This document shows, piece after piece, positions 33,508-42,664 of a stretch of DNA of 64,000 nt; position 1 is the stretch's first letter; the number at the start of each line of letters is the position of its first letter. Below the pieces are notes generated by a model, which searched no databases, was not told the origin of the DNA, and saw nothing but the letters and a program-made list of their open reading frames with translations. The translations under genes and the position numbers were made by a program. The stretch comes from Cypionkella sp. (GTDB taxonomy: Bacteria; Pseudomonadota; Alphaproteobacteria; Rhodobacterales; Rhodobacteraceae): the NCBI RefSeq assembly GCF_028290025.1, contig NZ_JAQGKQ010000043.1, positions 1-64,000 on the forward strand. Reading direction: 5' to 3'.

Positions 33508-36228
33508 CTATGCCGACATCAGTTCTTTGAAGATACCATTCTTTTGTGAAAGTTCTGTATGCGAGCCATCTTCAACCACGCGACCACGCTCGAAAATAGC
33601 CACACGATCAAAGAATAGCGCAAATTTTGGGTTGGAGATCACCCAAGCCACCGCTGGCTTGCGGCCATCTTTGTGCAGATACTTCAACGAAGCAATCAGC
33701 ACCTTTTCTTGAGTGCGCGTGTCTAGTGCCGACAGCGGACGGTTGAAAAGATAAAAGTCAGACCTGCGGATCAACGCCCGAGCCAGCGCCAGTTTCTGCC
33801 GTTGCACAGAGGTCAAACGCTTGCCGCCTGCGCCGACGTGAAAATCGAGTCCGATGGACAGCAAAGTGTCGTAAATCCCAAGTTCGCGCAGCACCCCGCC
33901 TGCGACCGTATAGATGCGCTCAACGGCATCGCGATACTTTTGGCTGATGCGGCCGAACAGCATGTTATCCAGCAGGGTGCCCGAAACCATGTATTGCTCG
34001 GGGTCATAAAGTTCGATGGCGTCTTTCAGATTGGCTGGCAAGCCTTCATGGAAAGCTGTGCGGAAATCGACAATCTGGGTCATCAGTTCGGGCGACAGCA
34101 AACCAAAACGATGGCGCGGCTCTATATAATCAAAGCTGAGGCGGATCATCATGGCACGATCACTTTCGCTGACGTTGGCAGCGCTTTTGTCCAGCTTATT
34201 CAAGATCATGCTGTAAAGCGGAATATCATCGGGCTTCATAAACGTCAGTTGCTGGAAGAACGGATGATCGGGCGGCAGATCGCTGAAAAGTTCGATGGCG
34301 TTGCGGGCGACTTCGGTGCCCACCGCAAACAGCGTGTCGGCCAGACCGCGCTTTTCCAACAAGGTGCGGAAGTATGGGTTGCTGATGATCGCACCCGCCA
34401 TCAGTTCCGGTGTGCGGGCGTTACCGAACAACAGGTTTTCAATCACCGTCGCCTCAACGTTGTAGGTGCCGGGTTCAAAGGGCTCGATCAGCCCATTCAG
34501 ATCGGCTTGCGTCAGCGCATCGCGCAGCACGCGGCGCATCTCGACGGTTTTGGCCTTCAGCTCGACGTGTTCGGCAAGGTTGACGTTAGATCGCAGGGCA
34601 AAGTCGAACATGTCACGGGTAAGCGACACTGCATCCAATGCTGCGTAAACCGAAGGCATCAGCGCAGCCAGATCGGCCGCACCATGGTGTTCAAAGTCGA
34701 TCCAGCTGGAGTTGATATCGAACTCTGGATTGCCCGCCCACGCCGCTTCGCGCTTTTCCCACTGACGTTGCGTCAGGTCAGCACCTTCAAACACAAGGTC
34801 GGTAATCGGAGCATGTTTCAGCCCGTAAAGCAGGTTATCGCGCACGGTTCCGAAGAAGAAGTAGGCGTCGGTTCCTGCGTAGGTGATGGTGCGACCGCTG
34901 AGCGATTCGGGCAGGCTGTGAAGATCAGCATCCCCGATAACGATCTGTCCTTGCGTCGGCCAGACGATGCGCGCCAGCACCTCGGCCATGATATCCGCGC
35001 CTGACCCCGCATTGCCGATGATGGCAACCGTTTCACCCGGTGTCAGCGAAAAGTTGACGCGGTCCAGCCCGACGGATCCGGTATCGTCCATCACACCAAG
35101 ATTGATTGCCGCGAGTGGCCCTTCGAATTTACCGTCAGCGCGTTCGGCTGATACCGCCTGAATCTCAGGCTCGATCAGACCATCCACGGCGAACTGCGTG
35201 ATCACCTGACTGTATTTGATCTGCACGTCTTGGCGATTTTGATCCCAATCAATCAGCTCTTTCAACGGACCGGGAAGGTCTTTGTAAGCCCCGATCACCG
35301 CGACCAACTGGCCGATATCCAGCCGTCCTTGCAGCGCGAGATAGCCGCCAACGCTGTAGAACAAAAACGGCGTGACCGAGGCGAGGAAGTTGTTGATGAA
35401 CTTCACCATGAACTTCCACTGATAGATATCGAACCGGATTTTATAGATCCGACCCAGCCTAGACGAGATATCAGCGCGCTCAAAATTCGAGGTGTCGTAG
35501 GAATGGATGGTGTTGATGCCGTCAACGATTTCACTGACGCGCCCCGCCAATTCTCGTGCGGTCAGTTGCCGCTCACGCCCCAGCACCAGCAAGCGCCGGC
35601 GCATCCGAGGGATCACCAAGGCTTGCACCGCGACCAATGCCGCAGTGATCAGACCCAGAGGAATGCTTTGCACAAAGATGAATGCCAGCGCCATGATCGC
35701 TTGCCCGCCAAGCAGCGCCGGAGCGACAAAGGCATCGCCGGTAAAGCCGCCCAGCGGCTCGACCTCATCCTTGACCATGCTGGAAATTTCGGCGCCTTTC
35801 AGACGTTTGAACGTCGCAGGCGGAAACCGCAGAATATGATCAACCAAGGTGAACCGGATACGGCGCAGCAGCCGCTCGCCCAGCCGACCCTTGTAGGTGT
35901 TGATATAATATTTGAACAGACCGTTGACGATAACCAGCAGCAAAAACACGCCGCTCAACGCGAAAAGCATATTCAGACGGTCAAGCTCAACGCCATTAAA
36001 CAGCGTGACGTTGCCGAAGTACGGCAGGTCGAAGGCGATCTGCATGAAGGTCTGCGTCGCGGTTGGATCGGCAAAGCCATCGCCTTGTATCGGCCCGTTC
36101 ACGATTTGCTTCGGCAGATTGAGCGACAGGAAATACGGGATCATCGACGCCGCCACCACCGCAAGAACCCAAAGCTGTTGCCGCTTGGTGTGGGTCCAGA
36201 TGTAACGCGAGATATTGGGGTCTAACAT
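33508..36228 (-). CDS. ABC-exporter-like membrane protein with degenerate ATPase domain
   Basis: The 906-residue protein has a type I exporter membrane domain (residues about 15-345, some six helices) and an ABC domain interrupted by about 280 inserted residues. The ATPase motifs are all altered: the P-loop reads GNAGSGADI (no Lys, no Ser/Thr), the signature is LTSVQ, Walker B is YLFNRPLSALD (Asp to Asn, Glu to Arg) and the H-loop His is Asn (WVISNPKF). The T-x-x-(D/E)N-x-L-(F/Y)G segment occurs three times. ATP hydrolysis therefore looks unlikely. The ATG at 36228 has GGAGG upstream. It precedes the cNMP-binding protein gene by 24 bases. Confidence 0.88.
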   Translation of the reverse strand: MLDPNISRYIWTHTKRQQLWVLAVVAASMIPYFLSLNLPKQIVNGPIQGDGFADPTATQTFMQIAFDLPYFGNVTLFNGVELDRLNMLFALSGVFLLLVIVNGLFKYYINTYKGRLGERLLRRIRFTLVDHILRFPPATFKRLKGAEISSMVKDEVEPLGGFTGDAFVAPALLGGQAIMALAFIFVQSIPLGLITAALVAVQALVIPRMRRRLLVLGRERQLTARELAGRVSEIVDGINTIHSYDTSNFERADISSRLGRIYKIRFDIYQWKFMVKFINNFLASVTPFLFYSVGGYLALQGRLDIGQLVAVIGAYKDLPGPLKELIDWDQNRQDVQIKYSQVITQFAVDGLIEPEIQAVSAERADGKFEGPLAAINLGVMDDTGSVGLDRVNFSLTPGETVAIIGNAGSGADIMAEVLARIVWPTQGQIVIGDADLHSLPESLSGRTITYAGTDAYFFFGTVRDNLLYGLKHAPITDLVFEGADLTQRQWEKREAAWAGNPEFDINSSWIDFEHHGAADLAALMPSVYAALDAVSLTRDMFDFALRSNVNLAEHVELKAKTVEMRRVLRDALTQADLNGLIEPFEPGTYNVEATVIENLLFGNARTPELMAGAIISNPYFRTLLEKRGLADTLFAVGTEVARNAIELFSDLPPDHPFFQQLTFMKPDDIPLYSMILNKLDKSAANVSESDRAMMIRLSFDYIEPRHRFGLLSPELMTQIVDFRTAFHEGLPANLKDAIELYDPEQYMVSGTLLDNMLFGRISQKYRDAVERIYTVAGGVLRELGIYDTLLSIGLDFHVGAGGKRLTSVQRQKLALARALIRRSDFYLFNRPLSALDTRTQEKVLIASLKYLHKDGRKPAVAWVISNPKFALFFDRVAIFERGRVVEDGSHTELSQKNGIFKELMSA

Positions 36229-36378
36229 AACTTTGATACCCTCCACAGATCGGTCGGCGGCGTGATGAAATAACGGATGCGTAAAACGTCACAGATCGCC
36301 AACATAACGCGGGTTATGTCTATTAATGCCATCGCTATACTACTCAATCTTAAGCGCCCGGTTCAGGCAAGGCGATTG

Positions 36379-37554
36379 TCATTGCGGTTCAGCCCGCAGG
36401 AAAACTGGCTTGGCTTTCATATGGGTGGCCGCCTGCGCATAGCCGCCGGATGCGCCATCAATGAAGTGCATGTGATCATTTGCCCGCAGTGAGGGCACGA
36501 TGCAAGTCACCAAAGCCGAATCTTGCTTGTGCAAGCCAAACCGACAAATTCCCGCAGTCGAGGCGTTTTCCAAAAGCGCTTCGATGGCCGCAAGCCCTTC
36601 GGCATCGACATCAATCGTCATCTTTAAGCCGTCGTCGTATTTGCGAAAATCGGTGTTGCGAGTCAGTTGCTTCGCGTATTCCCGTGCGTTGAAGCTGCCA
36701 AGCGTCAGTTTTGTGCGATATAACAGAACCGTCATAACGATTGCCACAACCACCTTGATCTTGGCTTTCAGGCGCTTACCCGGGGGTGCAAGAGCACTGG
36801 CCTCTGTCGCAACGCCACCGAAAGTAAGATGCGGCGTCGGCCCCTCCACCGGCAACGGATTGCCGAAGCCGCCCGCTTTGTTGGCAACCGCCACAACTTC
36901 TGCAACCAAAGTGCGAAAGGCATCAAGGCGCGGCTGTGCAGTGGGAACGGCAATAATCGAGACGATCTGCCCATTGCGCGACTGGATCGGGTTCCAGCGG
37001 CATGACAATCCGGTCAGATCAGCGCGACTGCCGGGCGGGGCGATTTGCACGGTGAAACGTCCCTGCTTCATCTGCGCCTCGGCCCAAGCCGATCCGCCAC
37101 CAGCAAACATCGCGAAGGTCATGTCGGGGTTAGCCTGAAATCGTGCGATCCGCACATCATGCCCTGCTGCGCGCACTTCGGCCAGTGGCACCATGGCGGT
37201 GCGCATGTTCAAACCTAAGTCTTCTTCGATCCAACGCGCCACGGCTGCAAGGGCGGTGGTTACGGCTGCAATCCCCTCAGGCGGCACTGCAATCACCGCG
37301 CCGTCTCCACCGAACACGAACGGGAAACCACTCCCTTTAGGCACGTTAAGCACTGCGGTAATCACCGACGCACCTGCCATGTTGACCGATTTATACTTAC
37401 CGCGCGCAATGGCATCGCTGGACGACACGACATCAGCCACCGCCAGCGCCCAGCCATCGGGCAGCGGTCGGTAGCGTGTCAGATTGGCCACATCTTCAAA
37501 TTCAGCAAAGATCGGCAAGTCTGCGAGAAAGGCGGATGTATTATTTGCACTCAT
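36379..37554 (-). CDS. DUF3095 family protein
   Basis: The 391-residue protein matches the DUF3095 family by LTRYRPLPDGWALAVADVV, ARGKYKSVNMAGA and FPFVFGGDGAVIAVPP. The D-V-x-x-S...K-Y-K-x-VN and GGDGA elements resemble the metal and nucleotide sites of class III cyclases, so it may be a distant cyclase relative. A hydrophobic segment lies near residue 270 (VVVAIVMTVLLY). It stands upstream of the ABC-like gene in the same direction, 150 bases away, and I place it in the same signalling cluster. Activity is unknown. Confidence 0.82.
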   Translation of the reverse strand: MSANNTSAFLADLPIFAEFEDVANLTRYRPLPDGWALAVADVVSSSDAIARGKYKSVNMAGASVITAVLNVPKGSGFPFVFGGDGAVIAVPPEGIAAVTTALAAVARWIEEDLGLNMRTAMVPLAEVRAAGHDVRIARFQANPDMTFAMFAGGGSAWAEAQMKQGRFTVQIAPPGSRADLTGLSCRWNPIQSRNGQIVSIIAVPTAQPRLDAFRTLVAEVVAVANKAGGFGNPLPVEGPTPHLTFGGVATEASALAPPGKRLKAKIKVVVAIVMTVLLYRTKLTLGSFNAREYAKQLTRNTDFRKYDDGLKMTIDVDAEGLAAIEALLENASTAGICRFGLHKQDSALVTCIVPSLRANDHMHFIDGASGGYAQAATHMKAKPVFLRAEPQ

Positions 37555-37847
37555 AGCAGCAACATAACATGGAATTTGCGCAATACAGGTGCCGTGGGCG
37601 CAGATTTTATGTGCGCCGTTGCAAAACTCCTCGGGCTGTCATCGTAGCGCGGTAAAGCAGCCGCAAAGCTGGCACAGTCAGACTATTCTGAGCCTCAAGG
37701 ATCTTAAATCGCCGCGCCGCGTTACTTTTCGATTGCAAATAGCCCAAGTTTCTAGCCTGCAATAGGCTTCGCCAAGCGCAGGTATCTGCCATGGTCCATA
37801 AGACGGAATAAAATGGGTCAGACCGGATGACAGTAGAAAGACTTGGT

Positions 37848-39776
37848 ATGAGCACCGATTTGCTGCGCGTCGAAGATATGCGGGTGTCTTTTCCTCTGGC
37901 TACTGGCCAGTTGGATGCGCTCAAAGGCGTCGGCTTGCGGGTGTTGCCGGGTAAGATCACCGCTTTGGTTGGCGAATCTGGCTCGGGAAAATCTGTGCTG
38001 GGCCAAACTATCATGGGGCTACAGCCCGAGTTTGCACGGGTCAGCGGTAAAGTTTTGCTGTCCGATCCAGACGCGCCGGGTGGCACGGTTGAGTTGCTGG
38101 GCCTGCCGCGCGATGGTCGCCAGATCCGCGCAATACGCGGCAAGCGGATCGGAATGATCTTTCAAGAGCCGATGACATCGTTTTCCGCGCTGCACACCAT
38201 CGGCAATCAGGTGTCCGAGGCGTTGCGCATACATGAGCCGGTTTCGGCGAAAGAGCAGCGCGAGCGGTCGGAAGATATGCTGTCGCTGGTCGGTTTCACC
38301 AAGCCCGGCAAAGTCTTTGACATGTATCCGTTCGAGCTTTCGGGCGGGATGCGGCAGCGCGCGATGATCGCGATGGCGCTGATTTGCAGCCCTCAACTGT
38401 TGATCGCGGATGAGCCGACAACTGCGCTGGATGTGACCATTCAGGCGCAGATTCTGACGTTGCTGCGCGATCTTCAGCAGCGGCTCGGCATGGCAATCTT
38501 GCTGATCACCCATGATCTCGGCGTGGTGGCAAATGTCACCGACGAAGTGGTCGTGCTGTATCAGGGCCGCATTATGGAATCCGGGCCAGTCGATGACATT
38601 TTCCGCCGCCCGCAGCACCCTTATCTCAAGGGGCTAATGGCCGCGATTCCGCATTTCGGCATGGCGCAGGGCGAGCGTCTGCGCCCGTTACGCGATATCC
38701 AAGTTGACCGCGATAAGTTGATGACTGCCATTGGCGGTGCAAAGGCTGCGGCGGAGGCTCTCCAAACGCCAACGGCCAAAAAGCACCTGCCCGACGTGCT
38801 GCTTTCGGTGCGCAACCTGTCGAAAACCTATCAGACCCGCGATGAGGCTTGGCTGCTGCGCAAATCCGCCACCAAGCCGGCACCTGCGGTGGATGGTGTA
38901 AGCTTTGACATCAAACGCGGTGAGTGTCTTGGTCTGGTCGGTGAAAGCGGTTGCGGCAAAACCACGGTCAGCAAGATATTGATGCGCGCCGTTACTCCAG
39001 ATGCAGGATCGGTGATCTATGACGACGGCAGCGGCCCGGTCGATGTGCTCGATGCCAAGGGCGACGATCTGCAACGGCTGCGCACCCAAATCCAGATGGT
39101 GTTTCAAGACCCGGTATCGTCGCTGTCGCCGCGTATGACTGTGGGCAATATCCTATCCGAACCGCTGGATATCCACCGTCGCGGCACGGCCACGCAACGC
39201 CGCGATACGGTGGATGCGCTGCTCGGTGCCATCGGTCTTGGCCAAGCTGCGCGGCAACGTTATCCGCACAGCTTTTCGGGTGGGCAACGCCAGCGCATCG
39301 GTATCGCACGAGCGTTGGCGCTTGCTCCGGGCTTGGTGGTCTGTGACGAGCCGGTCTCTGCGCTTGACGTCTCGGTGCAGGCGCAAATCCTTAATCTGTT
39401 GAAAGATTTGCAGAAAGACCTTGGCCTGACCTATCTGTTCATCTCGCATAACCTTGCTGTAGTCGATTATATGGCCGACCGCGTGGCAGTGATGTGGGCG
39501 GGTCGCATTGTCGAAATAGCGCCGCGCGAAACGATTATGACCGCCCCCGTGCATCCCTACACCAAGGCGCTGCTCGCCGCCGTGCCCTACCCCGATCTGG
39601 ACCGCCGTCTGGAATTTGGCGCCTTTGCCGGCAGTTCTGCCCTGACGAGTGCCAACTGGGCCGCTGCTTTCCGCGCCGATGCCGAAACGCCCGCCGATCT
39701 TGCTCCGCTTGATCTGGGCGACGGTCACTTCGTGCTGGCGCGCAAAACCGCCGATCTGGCAGAGTTGAAATCATGA
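37848..39776 (+). CDS. Fused two-domain ATPase of an oligopeptide-type ABC importer
   Basis: The 642-residue protein contains two oligopeptide/dipeptide-type ABC domains. The first has Walker A GESGSGKS, signature [15 protein letters not shown] and Walker [13 protein letters not shown]. The second has [25 protein letters not shown] and [14 protein letters not shown]. Both look fully active, so this one chain does the work of separate DppD and DppF proteins. The start could also be the ATG at 37827. Its stop overlaps the binding-protein start by 4 bases. The substrate is probably a peptide, or an opine- or sugar-like compound. Confidence 0.92.
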   Translation: MSTDLLRVEDMRVSFPLATGQLDALKGVGLRVLPGKITALVGESGSGKSVLGQTIMGLQPEFARVSGKVLLSDPDAPGGTVELLGLPRDGRQIRAIRGKRIGMIFQEPMTSFSALHTIGNQVSEALRIHEPVSAKEQRERSEDMLSLVGFTKPGKVFDMYPFELSGGMRQRAMIAMALICSPQLLIADEPTTALDVTIQAQILTLLRDLQQRLGMAILLITHDLGVVANVTDEVVVLYQGRIMESGPVDDIFRRPQHPYLKGLMAAIPHFGMAQGERLRPLRDIQVDRDKLMTAIGGAKAAAEALQTPTAKKHLPDVLLSVRNLSKTYQTRDEAWLLRKSATKPAPAVDGVSFDIKRGECLGLVGESGCGKTTVSKILMRAVTPDAGSVIYDDGSGPVDVLDAKGDDLQRLRTQIQMVFQDPVSSLSPRMTVGNILSEPLDIHRRGTATQRRDTVDALLGAIGLGQAARQRYPHSFSGGQRQRIGIARALALAPGLVVCDEPVSALDVSVQAQILNLLKDLQKDLGLTYLFISHNLAVVDYMADRVAVMWAGRIVEIAPRETIMTAPVHPYTKALLAAVPYPDLDRRLEFGAFAGSSALTSANWAAAFRADAETPADLAPLDLGDGHFVLARKTADLAELKS

Positions 39777-41662
39777 TCACCCGCCGCACCGCCCTCACGC
39801 TGCTCGCCTCGGTCGCGCTGCCAAGCATCACCTTCGCCGAAGCGCCATATTTTGCAACCGATGTGCGGCTGGGCAACCTGCCGCCCCTGCCCGAACGCCT
39901 GCCACGCAACCCGCGCGTCATCGACATGCCCGCTTTGGGGCGCACAACCGGGCGCTACAGTGGCAGTATGCGGATGCTGATCAGCGGCCAGCGCGATATC
40001 CGGCTGATCCCGATTTACAGCTATGCGCGGCTGGTTGGCTACGACGCCGACCTGAAACTTGTCACCGATCTGCTCGCCAGCTTTGAGGCAGTGGATGACC
40101 GCATTTACACCCTGCGTCTGCGAGAAGGTCATCGCTGGTCGGATGGCAGCCCGTTTACGGCGGAAGATTTCCGCTATTGCTGGGATGACATGATGAACAA
40201 CGCCGAGCTGTATCGCGGCGGCCCGCCGGTGGATCTGATTGCCGATGGCAAAGTGGTTGAGTTCAGCGTGATCGACCCTCTGACCGTGCGCTACACTTTC
40301 GCCAGCCCGATGCCTGATTTCCTGCCCAAACTGGCGGCCCCCCTGCCGCTGATCTTGTTCGTGCCGCAAGCCTACATGAAGCAGTTTCACGCCAGCTATC
40401 AGACGCCGGAAAAGCTGGCCGAACTGGTCGAGGTCAATCGAGTCGACGACTGGCAAAGCCTACACGCCAAAATGGTGCGCTCTATCCGCCCGGAAAACCC
40501 CGATCTGCCAACGTTGGAAGCTTGGCGTCCGCGCACGGCTCCGCCCGCGGAGCAGTTTGTGTTTGAGCGTAACCCCTATTTCCACCGCGTCGATCAGATC
40601 GGCCAGCAACTACCGTATTTTGACCGCATCGTGCTTTCGGTGGCCTCGGCCGAGATCATTCCCGCCAAGACTGCCACGGGTGAAAGCGATCTGCAGGCCA
40701 ACGGCATCAGCTTTCCTGACTACACGCTGATGAAACAGGCCGAAAAGCAGCACCCGTTGAAGGTTTCGCTGTGGCGGCGCACGCAAGGGTCAAGCGTTTC
40801 GCTGCTGCCGAACCTGAATTGCAATGACGAGGTCTGGCGCAAGCTGTTCCAAGACGTGCGGATGCGGCGCGCGCTATCGGTGGCGATCAACCGCAAAGAG
40901 TTGAATAAGGTGAACTTCTTCGGGCTTGGTCGCGAAAGCGCCGATACTGTGCTGCCGGAAAGCCAGCTTTATCGCCCTGAATATGCAAGCGCTTGGGCGC
41001 AGTATGACCCTGACTTGGCAAACGCTTTGCTTGATGAGTTGGGTTTGGCCGAACGCGGCGGCGGTAACATCCGCATTCTTCCCGATGGCAGGCAGGCGGG
41101 CATCGTCGTGGAAACCTCGGGCGAAAGCAATCTAGAGGTCGATGTGCTGGAGCTGATCGCCGATCACATGCGCGACGTTGGCATCGCCATTTACATCCGC
41201 TCGACCCAGCGTGACGTTTTTCGTAGCCGCGCGATGGGTGGCGAAGTGCAAATGGCAGTGTGGCAGGGCTTGGACAACGCCGTGCCCACTGCCGACATGT
41301 CACCGGATGGGCTGGCGCCAACCAGCAGCGATCAGTTGCAATGGCCGGTTTGGGGCACTTGGTATATGTCGGGCGAGACCGCTGGCAAAGCCCCAGACTT
41401 GCCGGAAGCCGTGCAACTGATTGATTTGCTGCAACAATGGCGCAAAAGCACCACCACCGAACAGCGCACCGAGATTTGGGCGCAAATGCTGACGCTTTGG
41501 GCGGATCAGGTGTTCTCCATCGGCACCGTCAACTCTGCGCCGCAGCCGATCGTTCGGGCCGCCAGGATGCGCAACGTGCCCGAAGATGCGCTGTATGGCT
41601 TTACGCCCACCAGCTTTCTGGGCGCGTATATGCCCGACACATTCTATAACGCGAGGGAGTAG
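39773..41662 (+). CDS. Extracellular solute-binding protein, family 5
   Basis: The 629-residue protein is a SBP_bac_5 (DppA/OppA type) binding protein, longer than usual (about 530-600). The N-terminus is a signal peptide ([18 protein letters not shown]) with a twin-arginine-like TRRTALTLL. The family core TYTLRLREGHRWSDGSPFTAEDF appears near residue 110-135, and RALSVAINRKELN and further segments follow. It is second in a four-gene importer operon, coupled to the ATPase by a 4-base overlap and followed after 3 bases by the permease. Confidence 0.92.
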   Translation: MITRRTALTLLASVALPSITFAEAPYFATDVRLGNLPPLPERLPRNPRVIDMPALGRTTGRYSGSMRMLISGQRDIRLIPIYSYARLVGYDADLKLVTDLLASFEAVDDRIYTLRLREGHRWSDGSPFTAEDFRYCWDDMMNNAELYRGGPPVDLIADGKVVEFSVIDPLTVRYTFASPMPDFLPKLAAPLPLILFVPQAYMKQFHASYQTPEKLAELVEVNRVDDWQSLHAKMVRSIRPENPDLPTLEAWRPRTAPPAEQFVFERNPYFHRVDQIGQQLPYFDRIVLSVASAEIIPAKTATGESDLQANGISFPDYTLMKQAEKQHPLKVSLWRRTQGSSVSLLPNLNCNDEVWRKLFQDVRMRRALSVAINRKELNKVNFFGLGRESADTVLPESQLYRPEYASAWAQYDPDLANALLDELGLAERGGGNIRILPDGRQAGIVVETSGESNLEVDVLELIADHMRDVGIAIYIRSTQRDVFRSRAMGGEVQMAVWQGLDNAVPTADMSPDGLAPTSSDQLQWPVWGTWYMSGETAGKAPDLPEAVQLIDLLQQWRKSTTTEQRTEIWAQMLTLWADQVFSIGTVNSAPQPIVRAARMRNVPEDALYGFTPTSFLGAYMPDTFYNARE

Positions 41663-41665
41663 GAC

Positions 41666-42664
41666 ATGATTTTCTATGTCGTAAAGCGCACCCTTGCGAT
41701 GATCCCGACGCTGTTTTTGATCTCAGTTCTGGTGTTTTTCATCATCGAACTGCCGCCGGGCGACTACTTTGAAAGCTATGTCTCGGAACTGCGCGCTTTG
41801 GGCGAATCTGCCGATCTGGCCGAGATTGAGGTGCTGCGTGAACGCTACGGCTTCGATCAACCACAGGTTATCCGCTATCTGTGGTGGGTCGGCGGCATGT
41901 TGCACGGCGACTTTGGCTATTCATTCGAATACCGCCTGCCAGTCAATGAAGTCGTCGGCGACCGGCTTTGGTTGACCGTGTTATTATCCACCGTCACCAT
42001 CCTGTTCACTTGGGTAATAGCCTTCCCCATCGGCATCTATTCGGCCACCCACAAATACAGTTGGGGCGATTACGGGCTGACCTTGCTTGGCCTGATCGGC
42101 ATCGCGGTACCCAATTTTATGCTGGCGTTGGTGATGATGTATTCCGCAAACATCTGGTTTGGTGTCTCCATCGGCAACATGATGGATCAGCAGTTTATGA
42201 ACGAACCGATGAGTTGGCCGAAGTTCTCGTCCATCCTGTCGCATATCTGGATACCCGTGGTGATTATCGGCACCTCTGGCACCGCCGCAATGGTGCGCCG
42301 TTTGCGGGCTAACCTGCTGGATGAGCTGCACAAACAATATGTCGTCACCGCGCGCGCCAAGGGCCTGCATCCGACCAAAGTGCTGTTGAAATATCCGCTG
42401 CGGATGGCGCTTAACTTTTTCATCTCTGACATCGGCTCCATCCTGCCCGCGATGATTTCCGGGGCTGAGGTGACTGCCATCGTGCTGTCGTTGGAGACCA
42501 CCGGGCCGATGCTGATCCGCGCGCTGCAAAGTCAGGATATGTATCTGGCGGGGTCGTTCCTGATGTTCCTCGCCTTCCTTACGGTGATCGGCGTGCTGAT
42601 TTCCGATATTGCGCTAACCTTTCTTGATCCGCGCATCCGACTGGGCAAAGGAAGCAGCAAATGA
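41666..42664 (+). CDS. Permease of the oligopeptide-type ABC importer (DppB/OppB-like)
   Basis: The 332-residue inner-membrane protein is a BPD_transp_1 permease. It begins with MIFYVVKRTLAMIPTLFLIS, the typical DppB start, and has the ATPase-contact segment VTARAKGLHPTKVLLKYPLR (EAA-like loop) near residue 225-245. About six hydrophobic helices are visible. Its stop overlaps the next start (ATGA). A charged loop (EALRALGESADLAEIEVLRER-like) separates the first two helices as in relatives. Confidence 0.93.
   Translation: MIFYVVKRTLAMIPTLFLISVLVFFIIELPPGDYFESYVSELRALGESADLAEIEVLRERYGFDQPQVIRYLWWVGGMLHGDFGYSFEYRLPVNEVVGDRLWLTVLLSTVTILFTWVIAFPIGIYSATHKYSWGDYGLTLLGLIGIAVPNFMLALVMMYSANIWFGVSIGNMMDQQFMNEPMSWPKFSSILSHIWIPVVIIGTSGTAAMVRRLRANLLDELHKQYVVTARAKGLHPTKVLLKYPLRMALNFFISDIGSILPAMISGAEVTAIVLSLETTGPMLIRALQSQDMYLAGSFLMFLAFLTVIGVLISDIALTFLDPRIRLGKGSSK

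Noticed and set aside
35230-36225. 331-codon frame antisense to the ABC-like gene
   Set aside because: Arg/His/Gln-rich shadow with no domain; the minus strand carries clear ABC homology.
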